64,000 nucleotides of DNA from Ciona savignyi (lineage: Eukaryota > Chordata > Ascidiacea > Phlebobranchia > Cionidae). A model generated the notes under the pieces. That model was not told the DNA's origin. It ran no database searches and worked only from the letters and a program-made list of their open reading frames with translations. The stretch spans positions 611,011 through 675,010 of the forward strand of contig CH003129.1 of the NCBI GenBank assembly GCA_000149265.1. Reading direction: 5' to 3'. The translations under genes were made by a program, and so were the position numbers. Below are positions 1 to 10,568 of this stretch, piece after piece (position 1 is the first letter of the stretch; the number at the start of each line of letters is the position of its first letter).

Positions 1-138
1 AAGTTTTTACCCCCAATGCCCCAATACTACCTCATTAGAAAAAACGACCTATAAACTTTAAAGAAAGTATTTTAAAACTATGTTACAGAGTTGTGGTTAG
101 ACATCTTGGAACAAAGATATGTGGTAAAATACCTTTAC

Positions 139-3100
139 CTCTGCCCGTGTTGAATGATCAAGCTGTATCACTTCGAAATCAGAATTCTTCATATCTGTGA
201 AGACGCATACAGCATAGCGCACGATGGTGCCTCCAGTGGAGTAACCGACGAGACAAACAATTAGATTCTTTCGTGATGAGCATGTGACATCTAGCGGCCA
301 GATTTTGAAATCACTGCTGTTGCTCTGATAATGTAGGTGGGTGGGTGGTAGGGGGTAAAGATACAAAAACCAGCAATCTAAGCAGGAATTTAAAATTAGT
401 GTGAACAAATTTTTTAATCCATTTGCTTAGATAATAAAGTGTCTTTTATATAAATGCATTTAAAATACACAAACATAAAAATAATAGGTCAAAGTAGTCT
501 GGTTGTTTAGTACGTTGCTTTTTAGCCAAAGGTTGTAGATTTGAAACTGGTCGTAGTTGTGTCCTTTGAGCAAGAAACTTAATAGACATTGCCTGAACCC
601 GGCGAATTGATGGGTTCTACTGAATTAAAGAAACGTGTAAATTATACACAACACACCAATAGCTCCGGTAATCTGACGGTGGGCGCGAGGTGATCTGACG
701 ATTACCCATGTGTTAACCCCCTTGGTTTTCCCATTAATGGGGATAATTATGAATATCCTGTCCTATCCTATCCAATAAGGAGATGTTAAATTTTAAACTA
801 AAAAATGTTTGATGGATGGTCCAACATAGTTTAAGTCATAGTTACAATGTTCAATGTTGGTGCCATTGTAGCCAGCACGTCCATCTCAGCAACCATGCTC
901 ATCTTGGACGGATCCTGGTTCCCGGCCACCACCTTCCATTGTTGCATTACAGACCTTGTGAGCAGCAGTACATCGAACACCCCATGCCCCTTGCCGGGTC
1001 GGCAGGTCGCTTGGACAACCTAAAGACCACGAAAAATATATACTGATAAAGCATATTTAGTAGCAGTGGGTAATAGACTATGTATAATTGTGGAAAAAAC
1101 AAATAAAAACAGTATGCTTTTACAGCAGATTGAAATAACATTTCTAACATCATGATGATCTACTTTTTCATTCAATCAAATTTGTATTTAATTTATATGC
1201 GAGTATGTACAGGTGTCGATAAATATATTTTGCTTATATGAAGCCCTACAAAAAAAATAGAAAGTTATCTATGCAAAAAAGCTAGGGAAAGGGTCTTTTA
1301 AATCCATAGATTTCAGTGCAACCTATGGGCGAGTAAACTCTAAATTAAACTTTTTTAACACAAAACTAATAGTGCGGCCTATCGACGAGTATATACGGCA
1401 CATTCTCTTTATCTAATTGTATTCCTGATATTAGGAATTATGACCGATGAACTTACCTGGATTGTATCCGAGGTGGGAGTGAAGAAAAATGAAGATACTC
1501 TTCGACTGATACCTGACATTAATCCCTTCGGGGAGTGCAGTTGGTAAGAAGTAATAGCAGCCTGTTTTGAAAACAAAATTAATTCGAACAATAGCTTGGT
1601 GGGTTGGATATGGGTTTCTATATAGACAGCTGATATAACACAGGTTGGGTTCACATAGGAAATAAAGGATTGGGTGAATCTACCGAACCCTAGGCTGATT
1701 TTTTTGTTCCTGTAGGTCAAAAAGCCATAATTACCAGCACATGCTCTAAAAATTAGCAAAAACCTTTGTAAATAACCACCACAATAAAAACACACAAACC
1801 TGGTTTGCTTGCACTTGGTACACTGCACCAGTAGTAGTGACAACTAGGTATCCAAATGGCTGCGTAAACAATCCATCATTATAATACATTCTATTTGTGG
1901 GAGACATTTATTCTAAACCTTATATATCCTGCTGTTGTACATGTTGTGTTTGAAATATTATTTGTGCATTTTTAACCCCTTTATTATTTTGTTCAAGTTT
2001 TTTTTTGTTATATATGTTGTTCGACTGATAAGTCTAGTGGTGTGCCACCTTCAGCCCAAGGAATGTGGGTTCGAAACTGGTCACTAGCTAGTTGGTTATG
2101 TACCTGTGCAAAGCACTTACCGAACATTGCCTGAACCCAGCGGATTAATGGGTTCTACTAAATTAAAGGAAGGTGTGAATCACACACTGCAATAGCTTCG
2201 GTAACCCACAGTGGTCGCTAGATGATCTGACGATTGCCAGCGTGTTAACTAACGCTTCTTTCATTAATGGGAATAAACATAAATATATATTATTCTATCC
2301 TAAACACTCACTTGAATTGAAGTTATGTTGAAGCAAGTCTCCGTCGGGTCAAAAGATTCGAGATTCACTTCTGTGAAATTGGTTGTGGACGCTAGAATGT
2401 TGCTCCAGTGTTGCACATGCCCGTTGTTGGTGACAGCGAGAACGGACACGGCAACACCTTCCTCGTGAACCTCTATGTGCTGCGCTGTGTGTTGGAAGCC
2501 ATCCACCATACGGGGCAGACGTAACTCCTTGCCCACGTTGTTCTGAATGATATGGGGTCTTTAGCTGGATCCACCATGATAACATGGTACCAGACAGTGG
2601 CTAACAGGTCCTTTTGAATTATATTCTTTTTCCCTGGTATATACAAGTGCTCTGCAACCAGTGTGCCGCGGCTGACTACTGTTCCAAGACAATGCTAGTT
2701 GAGCCGCAGGAAAATAATATTTATTTAAAACAAAGTTTTTAACAAATAAAAAAGGATTTTGGTTTTTGCAAATTTGAATATATATGTTAAGGCTATCAGA
2801 CACTTTGCTAATATAATATTATATAAAAAAAAACTAGTAAGAAAACCTCTTATTGTACATTTTTGACTGCAATGTGCTGGGAAATGTAGTAAGTTTCTAA
2901 ATGTGCCTCTAGTGAAAAAAGGTTGCGGAACACTGCTATACCTCACTACCCAGCCAAGCAAAATTAAAGTAAAAAATTGTCACAGTGACTGGTGTAGGCA
3001 TAAAACTAATCAGCTAGCAGCAAAATATATGCTACAGATCGAACCACTCTATTTTATTGCAAAATGCTAATACTTTTCCAATGTTTGCCCTATATACATT

Positions 3101-6100
3101 ACCATTGCATTTCCAGTTGGTTTATGTGGCCAGACAAATAATCGTTGTTGAATAACCACCACCGACCATCCAGTGGCACTTAACTTGGCGGATATCTCAC
3201 TGAAATCTGTAGAAAGAAAAACTTAAACTTGATTTGAAACCTAAATCAAGAATTGTTTGCTAGACTATTTATACGCGTCATGGCATTAAAAGTAATTTTA
3301 AAATTTAAATTTAAACTAAACGGATATATAGCATTAAAGTCTAAACACCTTTTTTACTCAATCCACTGCAAATGAAGAATGCATAGAATGGTTGTTCTTG
3401 TTTACATAGTTTAAACCAATTACACAGAATACTATCAGATTACATTATTTAGGTTGGTGTGATTAACAAACATTCCACAGGTGTATGCAGTGGCGTACCC
3501 AGGATTCTGTAACCGGGTAGACAACCACTCGAAAAAATGTTTCGATATTTTCCCTGCATATACAGCAGAAAGTCGCTCTCGTTACTATAGACGCAATTTC
3601 ATCAAAGTTGCGCTATGTATAATAATACTACTATTTTATATAAATTGCGCATTACCTAAAAAAATATTCTGGTAAATAGGGTTGCGAAAAATTATTGGTT
3701 ATGGTTAACCGTCATGTCAAATTTTAACCGTTTTTTAACAACTCTTTTTTTAAACTCTTATTTGTTTGTTGATTGGTAAAACGCACGCTTTTCTGACATG
3801 AAATACCTGTCTGACAACTGTAGTATGCTTCAATGCTATGCATAGAGCTGGGCGTAAATACCAAATTAGGTTCAGTTACGTAATTCGGACATCGGAATTG
3901 CGTTACGGACGTCAAATCAAAATTACGTAATTACACATCTCTACGTAATTATTTAAACGGGAATTGCACGTCGTTGTAAATATATTTCTGAGCAATTTCT
4001 TGTTTTTTTAATCTTAGCAAATTAATTTTGTTTTTTAATTTTTGTTTGAGTAAAATAGTTCGAACCACCGATAGGAATAATCACAATCGCGGTAAATACA
4101 TGCGATCTTGGATTCGGGCCAATTTCCTTATCTGGAATCAGCGCGGCAAGATAAAAGGCAACGCTGCCACGATCTTCGGCTTGTTTACTCGGCGAAAGCT
4201 ATGTATCTACGGACGGCTGTCCGACCTATAAATTTCTTTGCCAAAAACGGTGCCGATTTGACAGTAGCCTAAAGAAAATCGGTTAACAGTTAACCGATTG
4301 TTATTACATCAGTTAACCGTTTTTTAAATTAACCGTTAATTCGCAGCCGTACTGGTAATGCGCACTATAATAAAAATCCTTTACTGAAAAATGTTTATTA
4401 TCCAAATGATAACCCACTATTCCTTTTGTAAATTAAATAAATCATTATATGAAATACTGTTTCGTCCAAATGTCAGTCAAATCCGAGAGTGAACCATGCA
4501 GACATCTGCACCTGGAGAGAGCGAGTACGATAAGCCCCCCATCAAAGGAATAAAGACCACCACGAGTTGCGTTTTCCTACAGCCTCTCGGAGCTTTGACT
4601 GACATCTGGACTTAACGCCATTTTGTTTAGAGCCGCAATTAAACGTTTATAAGTACATACAATTTCGTACAGTCAAAATCACAAAAAATGCTTTAAAACA
4701 ACTATGTCGTATATTTCAGCTATATTGGACCATTAACGGTAAGCCTGCAATAGCATTTTTAATTACCTTCCGTATTGATATTCGTATTTCCGTAGTTTTA
4801 TATATTACCGGACTGTGGCACGTGGTATTCTGACGAATGACAGTGTTATAACGCTCTGTTTTGTGTTTTTAATCAAATTAGAAATACGCCAAAAAAATTA
4901 AATCATTCGAACAAATGGGTTGATATGAAAACACCTTTAACATCTACAACCTTCGTGCAAGTAAGATACTGGCCGGCATTTAGTCTTAATTTCCGTGTTG
5001 CCTAGACTGCAAATGTAATCGGTGATAATAAAAGAACATTGAGAAACACGCGTGTAAGTCTATGATTACGTAATAGTTTAATGGTTCCTTAACCACGTGG
5101 TCAAAAAGACGCAAACGTGTCATTTTGCAAGCAAAGCAATATTTTTATATTGGAATGCGATTTACGCGTTCATTCGAAGAGAACGACGAAAGATCGCTTT
5201 GTTAAAACCTCTGAATACTTTAAAGATGACTCGCGTAATTAGACTTACGGAGAAATTTAATATCGCCTCATAATCTTAATTTTTTTCATTTCTTTTTTTT
5301 TGATTGTCCCAGAATCTTGGGTAGACAGTGTCTACGTTGTCCCCCCGGCTAGGTACGCCACTGGGTGTATGTGTAAGTACTATAAGGGTTTAGATCTTGC
5401 AGCATCCTTAATTTGCTTGACTTTAAACAAATATCATTGCATACAGTAACTCTCCCTATCTCCCATAAGCAGCTTTCTCACGGCCAATCTATCTTCATCC
5501 CCACCCCCCTGCACATTATCTACATATGGTCAGCCCGCTAACTAACAATCCACCTTCCATAAGCCCCAGCCACTAATTCACCTACCATCATCACCCAACA
5601 AAACCTACCTACAGGGAGCTACTTTCCCCCACAACCCACCTACAATCCGCCTCATTCCCCCCATGCACACCTACCATCAGCCTTATTCCCCCTATGCACA
5701 CTTACCATCAGCCTTATTCCCCCTATGCACACTTACCATCAGCCTTATTCCCCCTATGCACACTTACCATCAGCCTTATTCCCCCTATGCACACTTACCA
5801 TCAGCCTTATTCCCCCTATGCACACTTACCATCAGCCTTATTCCCCCTATGCACACTTACCATCAGCCTTATTCCCCCTATGCACACTTACCATCAGCCT
5901 TATTCCCCCTATGCACACTTACCATCAGCCTCATTCCCCCCATGCACACTTACCATCAGCCTTATTCCCCCTATGCACACTTACCATCCGCCTTATTCCC
6001 CCTATGCACACTTACCATCAGCCTCATTCCCCCCATACACTTACGACAGCCTTATTCCCCCCTGCACACTTACCATCAGCCTGAGTTATAGCTTCAGTGA

Positions 6101-6786
6101 TGAGCACTGGTAGAGATGACGGGTACGACTCAATATTATGATGGGAACCACCCATAACAACAGTTGGAGATGATAACATGGATGTGTTTTCCACAGCTGG
6201 ACTTCTGGGAAATTAAGTTCAGATTGAAAGTTGTAAATTTTAAGATAATTAAATCCACACCAATTATCCCAATAACATTTATGTTTTTAACTTGTGTATT
6301 TTTGTAAGAAAATTTGAAATTGGAAAATTGCTGCAAAGGGGTGAAATTGGAAATTGCTGCAATCTACTTCTTTGCAACAATAACTCAGAGAGAAATATTA
6401 AGTTTATATGTGTGAATTTAACATTTAAAGTAATGAAATGTGACACGGAGTGTTATTAAAAACTCTGGTCTGTAACAATTTCTAAAAAATTGCAGCCAAA
6501 AATAATGCTAGAGGGTTCATCAGTATTCAGAAGGAAGGACTGTATGTTTACGTATATATGCCTAATTTTCAAAAATCCTCAGTGGCAATTATAGTATAAA
6601 GGACTATAACTGGGACTGATAGGATTAGGGATTGATACCAACCTTGGAGCAAATGATTTCCGGAGGAGTGAAACCCTAGATGAGGAGGAGGCTCTCATTG
6701 TGTTCGAACGAGGCGTTGTGTGTTAACGAAATATTTGATCTTCTTCCAGCAGATGAGCCAGGACGCTTACGATTCGGGGTGAACAT
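139..6786 (-). CDS. NUP133: Nucleoporin NUP133, 5' part (partial, continues past the left edge)
   Basis: NUP133 is a scaffold subunit of the Y (Nup107-160) complex of the nuclear pore; this part covers the N-terminal tail and the start of its beta-propeller. Exons on the minus strand: start codon at 6786 (peptide MFTPNRKRPG; 3' end unresolved), 6074-6204, 3103-3206, 2312-2542, 1800-1859, 1457-1561, 846-1019, 139-324. From the second exon on, all boundaries are GT/AG and the phases agree. Family-like stretches are SSLPVLITEAITQAD, LFVWPHKPTG, KELRLPRMVDG, AVSVLAVTNNGHVQHW, LMSGISRRVSSFF and VFDVLLLTRSVMQQW, in the order seen in vertebrate NUP133. The first exon is less certain: a GTAAGC donor falls after only five codons, and a later donor would have to precede an in-frame TAG. 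Intron 2 holds a hAT element and a minisatellite. The gene starts about 65 bases beyond the SECIS of the upstream selenoprotein gene, suggesting co-transcription. Confidence 0.9.
490..775 (+). mobile_element. tRNA-derived SINE copy in NUP133 intron 7
   Basis: A diverged copy of the window's main SINE: a tRNA-like head with a B-box-like segment, a body containing the conserved run from CATTGCCTGAACCC to TGATCTGACGATTACCC, and a TATCC-type tail. It lies antisense to NUP133 between the exons ending at 324 and 846. Confidence 0.8.
2023..2305 (+). mobile_element. tRNA-derived SINE copy in NUP133 intron 4
   Basis: Same SINE family. The head carries GGGTTCGAAACTGG, close to a pol III B box, and the body and TATCC-like tail are recognisable. 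It ends almost exactly at the donor of the exon starting at 2312 and is antisense to NUP133. Confidence 0.8.
3488..5363. mobile_element. Non-autonomous hAT-type DNA transposon (1.9 kb)
   Basis: Imperfect terminal inverted repeats (CAGTGGCGTACCCAGG at the left, CTAGGTACGCCACTG at the right) are flanked by an exact 8-bp duplication GGTGTATG at 3480-3487 and 5364-5371. The CAGTGG terminus and the 8-bp duplication fit the hAT superfamily. I see no long open reading frame, so it would depend on a transposase supplied elsewhere. It sits in NUP133 intron 2. Confidence 0.85.
4462..4616. repeat. 155-bp hairpin with imperfect 27-bp inverted arms
   Basis: The left arm (GTCCAAATGTCAGTCAAA) and right arm (TTTGACTGACATCTGGAC) are near-complementary, and about 100 bases of higher GC lie between them. 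It is nested in the hAT element at 3488-5363. It could be a small inverted-repeat element or a structured RNA; the loop contains a 39-codon plus-strand ORF that I do not recognise. Confidence 0.55.
5649..6073. repeat. 31-bp minisatellite, about 13-14 units, made of 5' splice-site copies
   Basis: Nearly identical 31-bp units (plus-strand core CACTTACCATCAGCC plus a CTTATTCCCCCTATGCA filler) run up to the NUP133 exon at 6074-6204. Read on the minus strand each unit contains GGCTGATGGTAAGTGTGC, the same string that forms the end of that exon and its donor. Because 31 is not a multiple of 3, all three plus-strand frames stay open for 119 to 142 codons with repeated histidine, tyrosine, serine and proline. 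I take these ORFs as artefacts of the repeat. Confidence 0.9.
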
Positions 6787-6823
6787 ATTGGTCCTTATAT
6801 TAATCACAAAGCGTTACGAACAA

Positions 6824-6842
6824 CCTGAACAAAAGAAGTTGT
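6824..6842 (-). promoter_or_regulatory. Probable trans-splice acceptor for NUP133
   Basis: On the minus strand CAACTTCTTTTGTTCAG is a pyrimidine-rich tract ending in CAG, 38 bases before the NUP133 start codon and immediately after the SECIS of the upstream gene. With no obvious upstream exon of its own, this fits spliced-leader addition to the second gene of an operon, a mechanism known in Ciona. The function is inferred. Confidence 0.5.
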
Positions 6843-6849
6843 AATTAGA

Positions 6850-6920
6850 TTCCCCCAAAGATTTTCACCTTTATGTGAATGATAAATCATTTTTTACATA
6901 AACAATCATAGACTGGGGTG
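6850..6920 (-). promoter_or_regulatory. SECIS element (type II-like) of selenoprotein H
   Basis: The minus strand shows the required SECIS parts in order. There is a lower helix with CCCC pairing GGGG. The ATGA quartet strand is at 6909-6906. A helix of TTTATGT pairs exactly with ACATAAA. An A-rich bulge of six As is followed by a mini-stem ATGA/TCAT. The opposite quartet strand TGA is at 6867-6865. ATGA to the AA run is 10 bases, within the usual spacing. It lies about 210 bases past the selenoprotein H stop codon, in the expected 3' UTR position. It would recruit SECIS-binding protein 2 so that UGA is read as selenocysteine. Confidence 0.85.
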
Positions 6921-7116
6921 ATCCATACAACAAAAACAGCAAAGAATTAGATTTCTTACAAGAAACAGTGTGTAAAATATATATTCCAATATTTCCTTTG
7001 TCTGCTAATTTACTGTCAGGTGCGAAAATTTACCCTTGATACAGCGTTAGAAATAAGCATTTAGTTTGTGAATTCATAATCTGCGGGTTTTGATCTACAT
7101 AAAAAATAATGGCATT

Positions 7117-7554
7117 TTAGTCTGCAGAATTGACATTTTCTTGCAACATATTTTCAAAACATTTAATTATTTCGTCTGTTGAAGGAAACTTTAGTTTCCT
7201 TGGTGGGCCCTTTGCAATGCCTGACCAGATTAGGGATTCCTTTCCATTTCGAATAACCTTGATTTCAAATGACTTGCTGCGAGGTTTAGTTTCATTAATT
7301 ATGCTGGTCAAACTTGGGTAAACACTCTTTAAAGCATCCAACACCATCTGTGCATTGCGGCCGTACACTCGTCAGGACCTGCAATGCTCAATTTGAACAA
7401 GCAAAGTGTCCTTTTTACTTTTGGCCAATGGTTCATGATTTTCGGATTCATCCACTTTTGCAGTCGATTCCTTTGACTCTAATTTTTCCTCTAGTCTTTC
7501 ACTTTCATTTGTTTTGACACTTGCAATTTTACGCTTTCTTAATTTCCTTGCCAT
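7117..7554 (-). CDS. SELENOH: Selenoprotein H with in-frame UGA (Sec), intronless
   Basis: A nuclear thioredoxin-like redox selenoprotein. The frame is continuous from ATG at 7554 through a TGA at 7374-7372 (codon 61) to the stop at 7117, giving 145 residues. The TGA sits in the family active-site motif: IEHCRS-U-RVYGRNA, a CxxU. Downstream, TKPRSKSFEIKVIR and KGPPRKLKFPS are the conserved SELENOH segments. The N-terminus begins MARKLRKRK, a basic nuclear-localisation or AT-hook-like tail followed by an acidic, lysine-rich linker, making the protein slightly longer than vertebrate SELENOH (about 122 residues). A matching SECIS lies at 6850-6920. A simple ORF caller would split the gene in two. 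Upstream, TTTATTAG ends at 7569, 15 bases before the ATG, and may be a trans-splice acceptor. The coding region lacks introns, unlike the multi-exon vertebrate gene. Confidence 0.95.
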
Positions 7555-7568
7555 TTTAATCAACAGAT

Positions 7569-7590
7569 CTAATAAACATGAAATAGTAAT
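7569..7590 (-). promoter_or_regulatory. Possible trans-splice acceptor of SELENOH
   Basis: The minus-strand tract TTACTATTTCATGTTTATTAG is pyrimidine-rich, ends in AG and lies 15 bases before the start codon. It could accept a spliced leader or close a 5' UTR intron; the sequence alone cannot decide. Confidence 0.35.
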
Positions 7591-7746
7591 GAATCTATTT
7601 AAGTTTGTCCCAGTGGTCTTGGGCTGGTAAGCATAGAATACATATAGAATAAATAATAGAGACCAAGTAAGTACAGAGCATAGTACACTAGCCCGAAACT
7701 ATTAAATGAGTATATAACTCTTTAAAAACAAGAATAGGACCCTACT

Positions 7747-8027
7747 GGAAAGTTCGTATGATGCGCCGGATATATCTGGCGTGGCGCACGGACTACTTTT
7801 TCGGGTATTGGCGCAGAAAACTCCAAAAATCATGCTGGTGTGGCGTGATTACAATTCCTTCCATTTATGTCTGTATTTTTGACACTTTAAGCTTTATATT
7901 TCAAAGTATTAATTAAAAATTATGCAACTTTGTTTGTGGTGGCACAAATTAGTATTACTGGCGTGGCGCAAAATTTAGGTTAAAAAATGTTGGCGCAAAA
8001 ATCCGGCGCACAGAAAACGAACTTTCC
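7747..8027. mobile_element. Short inverted-repeat element (MITE), 281 bp
   Basis: Termini GGAAAGTTCGT and ACGAACTTTCC are perfect inverted repeats, followed inside by GCGCCGG and CCGGCGC in inverted orientation. There is no open reading frame and no clear target duplication. It lies just upstream of SELENOH. Confidence 0.65.
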
Positions 8028-8035
8028 AATAGGGG

Positions 8036-8332
8036 AATAGGATAATTCATGTTTATCCCGGTGAGTGGGAAAACCAAGGGGGTTAACACACAGGAAATCA
8101 TCAGATTACCTCGAGCCCACTGTCAGTTTACAGGAGCTATTGCAGTATGTTGTGTTTGACTTTTTATGTTTCTTTGAATTGATACAACCCATTAATTTTC
8201 TGAGTTCAGGCACTGTCCATTAATTGCATTGACGAAGGTCGAAAGATACAACACAACCGACCAAGTAACCCCCAGTTTCAAACCTGTAACCCTTCCTGTC
8301 GCACTTACCCACAAAGCTAATCAGTCGGAACT
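8036..8332 (-). mobile_element. tRNA-derived SINE, minus orientation
   Basis: The tail (GGATAATTCATGTTTATCCC in plus reading) comes first and the tRNA-like head last, ending near AGCTAATCAGTCGG. The copy is diverged but full length. Confidence 0.8.
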
Positions 8333-8912
8333 ATTAAATTTGCATATAAAAATTCGAAATTTATAAGCCGTAAACTGCAACTCAGTAGCCAGAACACAAA
8401 CTATTAGCCAGAGGCTGATTTTGAACTCACCACCTTTGTGTTAACAAGGTTCAACGCGTTTACACTTAGGCAATTCCCGCGTTCATCTCAAAATAAATTA
8501 GGAACAGGATTTTATAATCACTCCGTATTAAATTTAACCCGAGACGTCAAAATATGTTTTGAAATGTATAAACCTTTACTAATTTAAAGACATTATACTT
8601 ATTAAATTGCACAGTTGTATAGAAAATTACAAACAAAAACGGCAAAACATAAAAGAAATGACAAATAACTGGAAGAAAATGACAAATAGTTCGGTTAAAC
8701 ATGATTTTAAAACTTGAATTATCACCTAAATCCTACTTTCGCAAGAGGGTAAACGTTTTTAAATACTTTTCCTCATATTTTGACAACAGGGCTATATGTA
8801 TTGTTTCTCTGGTACGCTACTAATTCCGTTTTTATATTAACATTTTTTTAATACAAAGCTGCCATCCGTCATGAATTTACCATGGTCTGTCTACGAATGC
8901 GTTGATCAAGAC
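8333..8912. other. Intergenic, nothing recognised
   Basis: AT-rich sequence without an ORF, repeat or RNA signature that I can support. Confidence 0.5.
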
Positions 8913-9557
8913 CAGGGGTTCTCGATTTGACCCCGCTGCGCACCCGAGACCAATTAAGAAACGAACGGGCGCACTTTGCACGGGGAGTCAAAACAATATA
9001 CTAATTTATCAAACAATTTAGGGAAAATATGGAAAATTAAAAGTTTTATTTTAACAATTTCATCACTTAAAAGTTTTATTTAAACAATTTTCACATAACG
9101 AAATTACTGTTTCTTGAGCGCTTTTGCTTTTCGGAAGTTAATATAGATTACAGGGGTGGGCAACCTTTCTCGGCCTGGGTGCCAAAATCGGCTAAAATTA
9201 ATGGAAAAATCCTTCCGCGTGCCAACTAACAATTCGTGAGAACATATTTCTGTTTTTGAATGTTTACTCCTACTATAATAGGAGTTGTATTATTTCCTAC
9301 TATAGTAGGAGTTCTGTACTTTTGAATTGCACTAATGTGACATCAAATAGCTTCTTGTGATGTCATAAATGCCTATAGCCTGTAAGCTTTCATGACAAAT
9401 TGTTTGTTACGTTGATTGGAAGAAAAGTTGCGTAAAAACTTAATTTTACAGTTTTTTTTCAGAAGCGTCGTTTAAATTTTTTGGAAGGTGCTTAGCGGTC
9501 CCAGAAAATTGTCTCGCGGTCCCCAAAAGACCGCGGACCCCAGTTTGAGAACCGCTG
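8913..9557. mobile_element. hAT-like terminus pair A, interleaved with the next element
   Basis: CAGGGGTTCTCG at 8913 and GAGAACCGCTG ending at 9557 are inverted and hAT-like. No matching 8-bp duplication is seen, and the left end of element B (9151) falls inside this interval while its right end lies outside it. Confidence 0.5.
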
Positions 9558-10183
9558 TTTTTCAGTAATGACTTTTAATTTTTATCTTTACTGCAAAATA
9601 AGCGCTGTACTATTACTGATAGAGCAAACCTTGAAAAAGTGTGTTCAACGATGAATTTTTACTCTCATTAACGCAATTTGATAAACGTAACGATGAGCTT
9701 ATGTGAAATAAGTTACCGGTCTTTTTTTACTTCCCGAAATATGCATTTATGACGTTTACCGATACCGAATGACCTTACCGGTACCGTACATCAAGTTTAG
9801 CCTTATAACACTTTGTATCTCAAATTGCTAACAAAAGTAAATTAGGATGCTAAGGGTAACTGATATTAACTACATCTGGTTGGCTGCACAAACGTACAAA
9901 TTTCTTTCACGTCCGATTCGTCTGTGGCAGCAGGTTGCGAAATTTGCAAGCGGATTGTTGTACTCTTTGGTGTTTGTTGAGTAACAATAACACGGTAATA
10001 AATAATCAAATCTTTACATTACGGCAATAAACAGTTTATGCACGTGGCCAAAGCTCAAATAATACAACAACTTTTAAGTTATTATATTTAAGAGAAAGGA
10101 ATCTAATTTCCTTGAACTAGCGTGCCAGAAATACGAGCTCGCGTGCCAAGTTGGGCACGCGTGCCAGGGGTTGCCCATGCCTG
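9151..10183. mobile_element. hAT-like element B (1.0 kb)
   Basis: Termini CAGGGGTGGGCAACC and GGTTGCCCATGCCTG are inverted repeats typical of hAT elements. Flanks ATATAGAT and ATATAGAA resemble a decayed target duplication. The inner ends are rich in GCGTGCC. No coding capacity is seen. Confidence 0.65.
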
Positions 10184-10568
10184 ATATAGAACTATCGTTA
10201 CAATGGAAAAGAGCGAACTAGACACTAACCATTTAGTAGTGTTTGATCTATGCACACTATGTCGTAAATTTACTAAATGCAAGTGTGGCACACCAAGCTA
10301 ACCCCTGTGGCGCACCATTTGAGAAGCAATGGTCAAGACACTCATCCGAATTTGCTTTCTGTCTTGAATACTCATTCGAATTGTCTGGATCCACGCAACA
10401 ATATCTGTGTCTTCTGCTTACAACCACGTAGTTTGTTAATTCGGGGTAACCATTCTTTGCGATGCAAAGTTATACCAACAGCAGAACTGGACCATGTCAT
10501 AACTTGGTAGGTTCTTTACATATTTAGCTAACGATAGAGAATGTGATTTGTTTATTCATGCCTTTAGT

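Noticed and set aside
816..1046. Plus-strand ORF 816-1046
   Set aside because: Shadow of the NUP133 exon 846-1019 on the minus strand.
2561..2803. Minus-strand ORF as an extra NUP133 exon
   Set aside because: Exon 3 (ending 3103) and the exon starting at 2542 join directly in phase and match the family spacing; this ORF matches nothing in NUP133.
5649..6073. CRISPR array
   Set aside because: Units are contiguous without unique spacers, in a eukaryotic intron.
5663..6113. Three overlapping plus-strand ORFs with MHTYHQPYSPYAHLPSA repeats
   Set aside because: Caused by a 31-bp tandem repeat lying in a NUP133 intron on the other strand; no gene signals.
7117..7554. Pseudogene with a premature stop
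   Set aside because: The stop is UGA at the exact Sec position and a SECIS is present, so it is a selenoprotein gene.
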